This document shows, piece by piece, positions 55,272-62,962 of a DNA stretch of 64,000 nt. Origin of the DNA: Arcobacter suis CECT 7833 (GTDB lineage: Bacteria > Campylobacterota > Campylobacteria > Campylobacterales > Arcobacteraceae); contig NZ_CP032100.1 in NCBI RefSeq assembly GCF_003544815.1, positions 2,542,001 to 2,606,000 on the forward strand. Direction: 5' to 3'. The notes beneath the pieces were generated by a model that had not been told where the DNA came from, ran no database searches, and worked only from the letters and a program-made list of their open reading frames with translations. Position 1 is the stretch's first letter; each line of letters starts with the position of its first letter. Position numbers and translations under genes: made by a program.

Positions 55272-56414
55272 ATGAACTCTGACTTACTTCTTACAAAAGC
55301 CAAAAGCCAACTAACAACAAAATACCCATATTTTGGAATGTTGGCATCAAGACTAAAACATGAATCAAATGAAAATATAAAATCTTATGCAAGTAATGGA
55401 GTGAGATTTTTATACAATCCTGAATTTATAGAGAGTTGCTCTATTGAAGAACTCTCATTTATTTTGACAAATTGTGTTATGCATCATATTTTATCTCACC
55501 AACAAAGAAAACTAAAAAGAAAAGGTTATCTTTGGCAATTAGCAACTGATTATGCGATTAATAATCTTCTTGCTAAAAATGGTATGAAAATACCTGAAGG
55601 TGTAAATTATGATAAAAAATTCAAAAATATGTACGCTGAAGAGATTTATGATTATCTAAAAAAAGAGCTAATAGAAAGTGGAATTGATGCCTTTGATGAT
55701 GAAAAAACTCAACAACACGATGAGCAAAAAAACAATAGAGATAATACTGCTAAATTCAGACAAGTAAAAAATATAAAAGAAGAGCTAGACGAAAAAGATG
55801 AAGAACAATGGGAATATGCAGCCGCTCTAGCAAAGGAAGTATCAACTAGAAAATCACTTATGCCTTTGGGTTTTGAAAGACTTGCAAAAAAAGTAGAAGC
55901 AAAAGATATTGATTGGAAGTTTGAATTATACAATGCCATAAATCGTCACATGAGAAACAACTATGCTTTTATGCCACCAAATAAAAAACATCTTTACAGA
56001 GGTTTTGCCCTACCCTCACTTACAAGTGATACTTTGAGTTTAATAGTTGCCATTGATACCTCAGGTTCTATTCAAGAGGAGATTTTAGGAGCATTTATAG
56101 AAGAGTTTAAAGCCATCATGCAAAACTTTCCAGCAGTAAATATTGAACTACTAATAGCTGATGCAAAAGTCCATGCCCATTATAGTTTTAGAGGTGCTGA
56201 AGATATGGATTTTGTATTAAAAGGTGGAGGAGGAACAGACTATCGACCAGTTTTTGAATACATCGATGCAAACTTTCCAATGTCAAGTATGCTTTTATAT
56301 TTCACAGATGGTGAGGGAATTTTCCCAAGAATTCCACCAGCTTACGAAGTTCTTTGGGCATTATCAAATAAAAAAGATAGGATTCCATTTGGTAGGGCTT
56401 TGGTGATTTTTTAG
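55272..56414 (+). CDS. DUF2201/VWA-like protein, MoxR partner
   Basis: About 380 residues. The N-terminal part carries CVMHHILSHQQRKLKRKGYLWQLATDYAINNLL, related to metallopeptidase-like DUF2201_N (the HExxH Glu is replaced by His). The C-terminal third is VWA-like with MIDAS motif IVAIDTSGSI, a Gly-rich GGGGTDYRPVFEYI and LLYFTDGEGIFP. An acidic low-complexity linker (about 150-190) separates them. ATG at 55272 is chosen because an earlier frame would overlap the ATPase gene. Encoded with the AAA+ ATPase as one unit. Confidence 0.85.
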   Translation: MNSDLLLTKAKSQLTTKYPYFGMLASRLKHESNENIKSYASNGVRFLYNPEFIESCSIEELSFILTNCVMHHILSHQQRKLKRKGYLWQLATDYAINNLLAKNGMKIPEGVNYDKKFKNMYAEEIYDYLKKELIESGIDAFDDEKTQQHDEQKNNRDNTAKFRQVKNIKEELDEKDEEQWEYAAALAKEVSTRKSLMPLGFERLAKKVEAKDIDWKFELYNAINRHMRNNYAFMPPNKKHLYRGFALPSLTSDTLSLIVAIDTSGSIQEEILGAFIEEFKAIMQNFPAVNIELLIADAKVHAHYSFRGAEDMDFVLKGGGGTDYRPVFEYIDANFPMSSMLLYFTDGEGIFPRIPPAYEVLWALSNKKDRIPFGRALVIF

Positions 56415-56415
56415 T

Positions 56416-56730
56416 TTAATAAAAAACAGCAAACCAAATTGTAGGTTCATCTAAACTCGTATACTTAACTCTATGTTTTTCCATAACCCCAATATTCAAA
56501 CAATCACCTTTTTTCAACTCTACAACTCTATCCTCAAACTCAAGTATTGCAAAACCCTCTAAAAGTAAAACAAATTCACTTTTTTCTTGTTCATACCAAA
56601 ACTTTTCTGGTGAAATTTGTCCATTTGAAACTATTTTTTCTATTTTTATTGTCTCATTTTTGAAAATTTCAAAAAACTTTTCTTCATTTCTATCTACTAT
56701 TATTTGCTCAAAAATGTTGTATTTTTCCAT
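56416..56730 (-). CDS. Small cupin-domain protein
   Basis: 104 residues with a single-domain cupin: FVLLLEGFAILEFEDRVVELKKGDCLNIGVMEKHRV. A His near the end of motif 2 is present, motif 1 lacks most metal ligands (WYEQEKSEFVLL), so metal binding may be weak. Role unknown. AGGAGGT gives a very strong binding site. Convergent with the VWA gene with one base between. Confidence 0.82.
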   Translation of the reverse strand: MEKYNIFEQIIVDRNEEKFFEIFKNETIKIEKIVSNGQISPEKFWYEQEKSEFVLLLEGFAILEFEDRVVELKKGDCLNIGVMEKHRVKYTSLDEPTIWFAVFY

Positions 56731-56798
56731 ATTAGGAACCTCCTAGAATGATGATTTATTGGTATTTTACTCAAAATTACTTAATCATTTGATATAAT

Positions 56799-56817
56799 CT
56801 TGATAGATTTAATCAAG
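56799..56817. promoter_or_regulatory. Inverted repeat upstream of metY promoter
   Basis: CTTGAT-N7-ATCAAG, 54 bases before the -35 box of metY. Candidate site for the Rrf2-type regulator encoded in the same operon; not proven. Confidence 0.4.
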
Positions 56818-56870
56818 TTAGTTAATCACCCCTCATTTAAAGGGTATTATATTAATTGTGATTAAACTAC

Positions 56871-56899
56871 TTGACATTGATTTAAAAATGTTCTATAAT
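56871..56899 (+). promoter_or_regulatory. metY/cys operon sigma-70 promoter
   Basis: Perfect TTGACA (56871-56876), 17-base spacer, perfect TATAAT (56894-56899). The inferred transcript start is near 56906, with a leader of about 37 bases and binding site AAGAAAGGGAAAAA before the metY ATG. Confidence 0.87.
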
Positions 56900-56942
56900 T
56901 TCAACATATAAAGAAAATGAACAAAAATAAGAAAGGGAAAAA

Positions 56943-58211
56943 ATGCAAAAAGAGACAATCGCAATTCACGCAGGTTATAACAAAAAAGAAGGTTATGGCA
57001 CAATGAGCGTTCCAATAGCTCAAACAACAGCTTATGCCTTTAGAGATTCTGAACATGCTGCAAATTTATTTGCACTTAAAGAACTTGGACCTATTTATAC
57101 AAGATTAACAAACCCTACAACAGATGTTTTAGAACAAAGATTTGCTGCACTTGAGGGTGGAGCTGCTGCTATTTGTACATCTTCAGGACAAGCTGCATCA
57201 TTTTTTGCAATTGCAAACGTAGCTGAAGCTGGTGATAATGTAATTATTTCTGATAAATTATACGGTGGAAGTGTTACATTATTAACTTACACTATGAAAA
57301 GATTTGGAATTAACGCTAAAGTATTTAAAAGTGATGATGCTTCTGATTTAGAAAGTTTAATTGATGATAAAACAAAAGCTATCTATTTTGAATCATTATC
57401 AAATCCTCAAATTGCTATTCCTGATGTGGAAAGAGTTGTTGAGATTGGAAAAAAACATGGTGTTTTAACTATTTGTGATAATACAGTTGCAAGTGCTGCT
57501 TTATTTAATCCAATTAAATGGGGAGTTGATGTTGTTGTTCACTCAACTTCAAAATATACAAATGGTCAAGGAACTGCACTTGGTGGAATTATTGTAGAAA
57601 GAGCTGGTTTAGCTGAATTTTTCAAAGCAAATGAAAATAGATATTCACACTTTACAACTCCTGATCCATCTTATCATGGATTAGTTTATACGGATGTTCC
57701 TCTTCCAAACTTTTGTTTAAGAGTAAGATTATCACTTTTAAGAGATATTGGAGCAACTCAATCTCCACATAACTCTTGGTTATTAATTCAAACTTTAGAA
57801 ACATTAAGTTTAAGAGTTGACAAACATTCAGATAATGCTTTAGAGGTTGCTAAATTCTTAGAATCTCATCCAAAAGTAAAATCTGTAAATTATCCAGGAT
57901 TACCATCAAATAAATATTATGCAAAAGCGCAAAAATATTTCAAAGATGGAAAATCATCTGGACTTATCTCTTTTGATGTTGAATCTTTTGAAGAAGCAAG
58001 AAGAATCATTGATAGTGCAAAACTATTCAGCGTAGTTGTAAATATTGGAGATAGTAAATCACTTATTGTTCATCCAGCATCTACAACTCACTCTCAAATG
58101 AGTCCTGAAGAGTTAGCAAAAGCTGGTGTAAATCCTGTTACTGTTAGACTTTCAATTGGTTTAGAAAATACTGTTGATCTTATTGAAGATTTAAACCAAG
58201 CGTTGAATTAA
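56943..58211 (+). CDS. metY: O-acetylhomoserine sulfhydrylase
   Basis: 422 residues of the Cys/Met metabolism PLP family. It joins sulfide to O-acetylhomoserine to make homocysteine. Motifs: IYTRLTNPTTDVLEQRFAALEGG at the N-terminus, the PLP Lys in HSTSKYTNGQGTALGG, and a C-terminal DSKSLIVHPASTTHSQM. Located first in an operon of sulfur assimilation. An O-succinyl-using relative cannot be excluded from sequence alone. Confidence 0.93.
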   Translation: MQKETIAIHAGYNKKEGYGTMSVPIAQTTAYAFRDSEHAANLFALKELGPIYTRLTNPTTDVLEQRFAALEGGAAAICTSSGQAASFFAIANVAEAGDNVIISDKLYGGSVTLLTYTMKRFGINAKVFKSDDASDLESLIDDKTKAIYFESLSNPQIAIPDVERVVEIGKKHGVLTICDNTVASAALFNPIKWGVDVVVHSTSKYTNGQGTALGGIIVERAGLAEFFKANENRYSHFTTPDPSYHGLVYTDVPLPNFCLRVRLSLLRDIGATQSPHNSWLLIQTLETLSLRVDKHSDNALEVAKFLESHPKVKSVNYPGLPSNKYYAKAQKYFKDGKSSGLISFDVESFEEARRIIDSAKLFSVVVNIGDSKSLIVHPASTTHSQMSPEELAKAGVNPVTVRLSIGLENTVDLIEDLNQALN

Positions 58212-58223
58212 GAAATTAAGAAA

Positions 58224-58637
58224 ATGCCATTAATATCAACAAAAGGTGTATACGGCTTAACAGCCATGTATGAGTTAAGCAAGCATCAAGAAGATACTCC
58301 TATGCAAATCAAGGAAATATCTGCAAATGCAAATATTCCTCAAAATTACTTAGAACAACTTTTAAGTAAATTAAGACGAGCGGAACTTGTAAAAAGTATA
58401 CGAGGTGCAAGGGGTGGATATATCCTTGCTAAAAGTGCTAAAGAGATTAAAATAGTTGATATTTTAATTGCTTTAGAAGATGATATTAAGATAATTGATG
58501 CAAAAGCTGAAAATCCAATCTTAAATATCTTTTTTGATGAATCAAAAAATAGTATGAAAAAGATTTTTGATATTTCACTAGATAAACTAGATGAATATCA
58601 AGAAAAATATAACGAATTTTTACATTACAGTATATAA
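58224..58637 (+). CDS. Rrf2-family transcriptional regulator (CymR-like, no cysteines)
   Basis: 137 residues, N-terminal winged helix: KGVYGLTAMYELSKH, ISANANIPQNYLEQLLSKLRRAELVKSIRGARGGYILA. It contains no cysteine, so it cannot bind an Fe-S cluster like IscR or NsrR; it resembles CymR-type regulators, which act with CysK as cysteine-metabolism repressors. The neighbouring cysK gene is 20 bases downstream. It presumably represses this operon. Confidence 0.85.
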   Translation: MPLISTKGVYGLTAMYELSKHQEDTPMQIKEISANANIPQNYLEQLLSKLRRAELVKSIRGARGGYILAKSAKEIKIVDILIALEDDIKIIDAKAENPILNIFFDESKNSMKKIFDISLDKLDEYQEKYNEFLHYSI

Positions 58638-58657
58638 CTTAAATAAAGGAAAACAAA

Positions 58658-59590
58658 ATGAAATATGCAAATAACATAACAGAATTAATCGGTAACACAC
58701 CTTTAGTAAAATTACAAGGTGCAAGTAACACAACTGGAGCAACAGTTTTAGGTAAATGTGAATTTATGAATCCTTCACATTCAGTAAAAGATAGAATTGG
58801 TACAAACATGATAAATGCAGCTATTAAAGCTGGATTAATTAAAGAAGGTACAACTGTAATTGAACCAACAAGTGGAAATACAGGTATTGCATTAGCTTCT
58901 GTTTGTGCAGCTTTAGGAATTAAATTAATTCTTACAATGCCTTCATCAATGAGTATTGAAAGAAGAAGATTATTAAAAGCTTTAGGTGCTGATTTAGTAT
59001 TAACTGCTCCTGAAAAAGGAATGAAAGGTGCTATTGAAAAAGCTGTTGAATTACAAGAGGCAACTCCAAACTCTTTTATTCCTCAACAATTTGCAAATGC
59101 AGCAAACCCTGAAATTCACAGACTTACAACTGCAAAAGAGATTTTAGCAGACACAGATGGGAAAATTGATATTTTCGTAGCTGCTATTGGAACAGGTGGA
59201 ACAATAACTGGAACTGGTGAAGTTTTAAAAGCTCACAATCCAAATATCCAAATTATTGCAGTTGAGCCAGAAGCGTCACCTGTATTAAGTGGTGGAAAAC
59301 CAGGACCTCATAAAATCCAAGGAATTGGAGCTGGGTTTGTACCAGATGTTTTAAATACAAAAATTTATGATGAAGTATTACAAGTATCAAATGATGATGC
59401 AATTGCAACTTCAAGAAAAATTGCTCAAACAGAAGGATTATTAGTTGGTATTTCTGCAGGTGCAAATATTTACGCAGCACAATTAGTGGCAGCAAGACCA
59501 GAAAACAAAGGTAAAACTATTGTTACAATTTTATGTGACACAGGTGAGAGATACTTAAGTTCTGGTTTATATGATTATGATGAAGAGTAA
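58658..59590 (+). CDS. cysK: Cysteine synthase A
   Basis: 310 residues. CysK makes cysteine from O-acetylserine and sulfide with PLP. PLP Lys44 in [71 protein letters not shown], quoted by its parts. Begins after AAATAAAGGAAAACAA. Followed by a hairpin at its stop codon. In CymR-type systems CysK is also the co-repressor, which may hold here. Confidence 0.95.
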   Translation: MKYANNITELIGNTPLVKLQGASNTTGATVLGKCEFMNPSHSVKDRIGTNMINAAIKAGLIKEGTTVIEPTSGNTGIALASVCAALGIKLILTMPSSMSIERRRLLKALGADLVLTAPEKGMKGAIEKAVELQEATPNSFIPQQFANAANPEIHRLTTAKEILADTDGKIDIFVAAIGTGGTITGTGEVLKAHNPNIQIIAVEPEASPVLSGGKPGPHKIQGIGAGFVPDVLNTKIYDEVLQVSNDDAIATSRKIAQTEGLLVGISAGANIYAAQLVAARPENKGKTIVTILCDTGERYLSSGLYDYDEE

Positions 59591-59602
59591 GACTCTTTAT
59601 CA
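59579..59602 (+). terminator. Hairpin after cysK, possible partial terminator
   Basis: 10-bp stem GATGAAGAGT / ACTCTTTATC (one G-T pair) with an AAG loop around the cysK stop codon, followed by CTTTTTATTT. It lies inside the operon, so it may cut expression of the distal cys genes. Confidence 0.6.
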
Positions 59603-59632
59603 TAAGCTTTTTATTTAAATATAGGAAAACAG

Positions 59633-59863
59633 ATGCACGAAAAACCATATAGGTCAGTTGTAAAAGCCATTTCATGGAGAACTGTTGGTACGATTGATAC
59701 AATTATTGTTTCATATTTTATCACGGGAAATCTAGTGATGGCAGCTTCAATTGGTTCAATTGAAGTTATTACAAAAATGGCTTTATACTATTTCCATGAA
59801 AGAGCATGGAATAAATTATCTTTTGGAAAAGTGAAAACTCCAGCAGTTGATTATCAAATTTAG
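59633..59863 (+). CDS. DUF2061 small membrane protein
   Basis: 76 residues of the DUF2061 family: MHEKPYRSVVKAISWRTVGTIDTIIVSYFITGNLVMAASIG and EVITKMALYYFHERAWNKL (by parts), with two membrane helices. The function is unknown. It lies between cysK and cysH with 42 and 8 bases on its sides, and so is a candidate accessory component of sulfate assimilation. Confidence 0.85.
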   Translation: MHEKPYRSVVKAISWRTVGTIDTIIVSYFITGNLVMAASIGSIEVITKMALYYFHERAWNKLSFGKVKTPAVDYQI

Positions 59864-59871
59864 GTTATAAA

Positions 59872-60576
59872 ATGAGTAACAAAGAATTAATACAAAATAT
59901 AAATAAAGATTTAGAAAATAAAACTACACCAGAAGTAATTGAATATTTTTTAACAAAATTTAAAAATGTAGCACTAAGCTCAAGCTTAGCAGCTGAAGAC
60001 CAAGTTTTAACAGATATTATTTTAAAACAAGACAAAAATGCAACAATATTTACATTAGACACAGGAAGATTACACCCTGAAACTTACGATGTTATGGATG
60101 CGACAAATTTAAAATATGGTGTAAAAATTGATGTATTTTTCCCACAAAATGAAAAAGTACAAGAGTTATATCAAACTCAAGGGGTAAATGGACAATATGA
60201 AAGTATTGATAATAGAAAAGCCTGTTGTAATATTAGAAAAATTGAGCCTTTAAAAAGAGCATTAAAAGATGTTGAAGTTTGGGTTACAGGACTTCGAGCT
60301 GCTCAAAGTGTTACAAGGGTTGATATGCCTTTAGTTGAATGGGATGAAAACTTCAAAGTAATTAAAGTAAATCCTTTGATTAATTGGACAGAAGAAAATG
60401 TGTGGGATTATATAAAAACAAATAGAGTTCCATACAATAAACTTCACGACAAAGGATTTCCAAGTATTGGATGCGCTCCTTGTACACGAGCTATCAAAGA
60501 TGGTGAAGATATAAGAGCAGGAAGATGGTGGTGGGAAAACCCAGAACACAAAGAATGTGGTTTACACAAAAAATAA
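59872..60576 (+). CDS. cysH: Adenylylsulfate (APS) reductase, CysH family
   Basis: 234 residues. N-terminal PAPS-reductase fold, SLAAEDQVLTDIILKQ, FTLDTGRLHPETYDVMDAT, then the CC pair in DNRKACCNIRK, and GCAPCTRAIKDGEDIRAGRWWWE with CxxC; the active Cys is in ECGLHKK at the C-terminus. The CC...CxxC set shows a 4Fe-4S cluster, so the substrate is APS rather than PAPS. No cysC (APS kinase) is seen, in agreement. Followed by cysD. Confidence 0.94.
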   Translation: MSNKELIQNINKDLENKTTPEVIEYFLTKFKNVALSSSLAAEDQVLTDIILKQDKNATIFTLDTGRLHPETYDVMDATNLKYGVKIDVFFPQNEKVQELYQTQGVNGQYESIDNRKACCNIRKIEPLKRALKDVEVWVTGLRAAQSVTRVDMPLVEWDENFKVIKVNPLINWTEENVWDYIKTNRVPYNKLHDKGFPSIGCAPCTRAIKDGEDIRAGRWWWENPEHKECGLHKK

Positions 60577-60588
60577 GAAAGGAAAAAA

Positions 60589-61503
60589 ATGCAAATAAGT
60601 CAAAATAGATTAACACATCTAAAACAACTAGAAGCAGAATCAATGCATATTATGAGAGAAGTTGTAGCAGAATTCTCAAATCCAGCAATGTTATATAGTG
60701 TTGGAAAAGACTCTTCTGTAATGTTACATCTTTTACAAAAAGCATTTTATCCTGCACCTCCTCCACTTCCTTTAGTTCATGTTGATACAACATGGAAGTT
60801 TAAAGAGATGATTGAGTTTAGAGATAAAAGAGCAAAAGAAGTTGGTATGGAACTTATAGTTTATACTAATCCAAAAGGGGAAGAGATGAATATCTCTCCT
60901 TTTACTCACGGTTCAGCATTACATACAGATGTTATGAAAACTGAAGGATTAAAACAAATGTTAAATATCCAAAAGTTTGATGCAGTATTTGGTGGAGCAA
61001 GACGTGATGAAGAAAAATCAAGAGCAAAAGAGAGAATCTACTCTTTTAGAGATAAAAACCATAGATGGGATCCAAAATCTCAAAGACCAGAATTATGGAA
61101 TGTCTATAATGGAAGACACACAAAAGGTGAGTCTATTAGAGTATTCCCATTATCAAACTGGACAGAATTAGATATTTGGCAATATATTTATCTTGAAGGT
61201 ATTCCTATTCCTGATTTATATTTCTCAAAAGAGAGAGAAGTAGTTGAATATATGGGTACAAAAATCATGGTAGATGATGACAGAATGCCTGAAGAGTTAA
61301 GAAAAACAGCTAAAAAAGAGATGGTAAGATTTAGAACTTTAGGTTGTTATCCATTAACTGGTGCAGTTAATAGTGAAGCTACAACTTTACCTGAAATTAT
61401 TCAAGAGATGTTAATTTGTACTACAAGTGAAAGACAAGGTAGATTAATAGATAGTGATGGTGACGCATCAATGGAGAAAAAGAAACAAGAAGGATATTTT
61501 TAG
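60589..61503 (+). CDS. cysD: Sulfate adenylyltransferase subunit 2
   Basis: 304 residues. Makes APS from sulfate and ATP with CysN. The PP-loop [17 protein letters not shown] is near residues 42-58 and [66 protein letters not shown]-like region ([15 protein letters not shown]) follow, as in CysD. Begins with AAGAAAGGAAAAAA. It ends 1 base before the cysN start. Confidence 0.95.
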   Translation: MQISQNRLTHLKQLEAESMHIMREVVAEFSNPAMLYSVGKDSSVMLHLLQKAFYPAPPPLPLVHVDTTWKFKEMIEFRDKRAKEVGMELIVYTNPKGEEMNISPFTHGSALHTDVMKTEGLKQMLNIQKFDAVFGGARRDEEKSRAKERIYSFRDKNHRWDPKSQRPELWNVYNGRHTKGESIRVFPLSNWTELDIWQYIYLEGIPIPDLYFSKEREVVEYMGTKIMVDDDRMPEELRKTAKKEMVRFRTLGCYPLTGAVNSEATTLPEIIQEMLICTTSERQGRLIDSDGDASMEKKKQEGYF

Positions 61504-61504
61504 A

Positions 61505-62962
61505 ATGGCACATCAATCAGACTTAATTGCAGAAAATATAGAACAATATTTAAAAGAACACGAAAATAAAGAAATATGTAGATTTATCACTTGTGGAAGT
61601 GTTGATGATGGTAAAAGTACTCTAATTGGAAGACTTTTATATGATTCAAAAATGATTTTTGAAGATCAATTAGCAGCTATTGAAAAAGATAGTAAAAAAT
61701 CAGGAACTACTGGTGATAAAATCGATTTAGCACTTTTAGTTGATGGATTAGCTAGTGAGAGAGAACAAGGTATTACTATTGATGTTGCTTATAGATTTTT
61801 CTCAACTGATAAAAGAAAATTTATTATTGCAGATACTCCAGGTCATGAGCAATATACAAGAAATATGGCAACGGGTGCTAGTACTGCTGATATTGCTATT
61901 ATTTTAATAGATGCAAGACAAGGAATTTTAACTCAAACTAAAAGACACTCTTATATTGCAAGTTTATTAGGTATTAAAAACCTAATCGTTGCTATTAACA
62001 AGATGGATTTAGTTGATTTTAGTGAAGAAGTGTTTGAAAAAATCAAAAGAGATTATAATGATATTATTTCATTCTTACCTCATCATAATGATTTAAATAT
62101 TCAGTTTATCCCTATTTCGGCACTTGATGGAGATAATATCTTAACTATTTCACCAAAATGTTCTTGGTATAAAGGTCTTCCTTTAATGCCATTATTAGAC
62201 AATACGTCTATACATAAACAAGAATCTTCATCATTTAGACTTCCTGTTCAATATGTATTACGTCCTCACTTAAATTTTAGAGGATTCTCTGGAACAATAT
62301 CAAGTGGTGAGATAAAAGTTGGTGATGAAATTACCGTTTTACCTTCAAGAAAAACAAGTAGAGTTAAATCAATAGTATCAAATGATGTTAAAGATTTAAG
62401 ACCAATTGGAAAAGATGAAACTGTTGAAACTATTGAAAAAGCATTTGCTCCAATGGCTACAACTATTACGCTTGAAGATGAGATTGATATTTCAAGAGGT
62501 GATATGATAGTAAAAACTGGAGATATTCCAAAAGTATCAAATCACCTTTCTTGTATGGTAGTTTGGATGGATGAAACTCCAATGAAACTAAACCAAAATT
62601 ATGTGATTAAAAGAGCAACTTCAGTAATTAATGGTGCATTTAATTCAATTGAGTTTAAAAAGAACATCAATACTTTTGACGAAGTTGATGCAACTGAATT
62701 AGCATTAAATGATATTGCAAAATGTACAATATCACTTGATAGAGAAATTGCAGTTGATTCATACTATGAAAATAGATACACAGGAAGTTTTATTATCATT
62801 GATAAATATACAAACTCAACAGTAGGAGCTGGTATGATTTTATCTTCTGTTGAAGGTTTTGCAAAACTTGAAGATGAGAAAAAAGTTTATTCAAAAGCTG
62901 AAATTGAATTAAATGAATTCATTAGAAGAAATTATCCTGAATGGGATTGTAAGGCAATATAA
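61505..62962 (+). CDS. cysN: Sulfate adenylyltransferase subunit 1 (GTPase)
   Basis: 485 residues. The translation-factor-like GTPase that drives ATP sulfurylase. G1 GSVDDGKST (31-39), G2 region REQGITIDVAYRFF, G3 DTPGHEQYTRNM, G4 NKMDLV, and two EF-Tu-like beta-barrel domains (FRLPVQYVLRPHLNFRGFSGTISSG by its parts). ATG at 61505 is chosen as it restores the normal N-terminus and avoids a long overlap with cysD. No APS-kinase domain is fused at the C-terminus. Confidence 0.95.
   Translation: MAHQSDLIAENIEQYLKEHENKEICRFITCGSVDDGKSTLIGRLLYDSKMIFEDQLAAIEKDSKKSGTTGDKIDLALLVDGLASEREQGITIDVAYRFFSTDKRKFIIADTPGHEQYTRNMATGASTADIAIILIDARQGILTQTKRHSYIASLLGIKNLIVAINKMDLVDFSEEVFEKIKRDYNDIISFLPHHNDLNIQFIPISALDGDNILTISPKCSWYKGLPLMPLLDNTSIHKQESSSFRLPVQYVLRPHLNFRGFSGTISSGEIKVGDEITVLPSRKTSRVKSIVSNDVKDLRPIGKDETVETIEKAFAPMATTITLEDEIDISRGDMIVKTGDIPKVSNHLSCMVVWMDETPMKLNQNYVIKRATSVINGAFNSIEFKKNINTFDEVDATELALNDIAKCTISLDREIAVDSYYENRYTGSFIIIDKYTNSTVGAGMILSSVEGFAKLEDEKKVYSKAEIELNEFIRRNYPEWDCKAI

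Noticed and set aside
61454-61504. Upstream Met for cysN at 61454
   Set aside because: It would overlap cysD by 50 bases and add 17 residues absent from the family; the ATG at 61505 fits.
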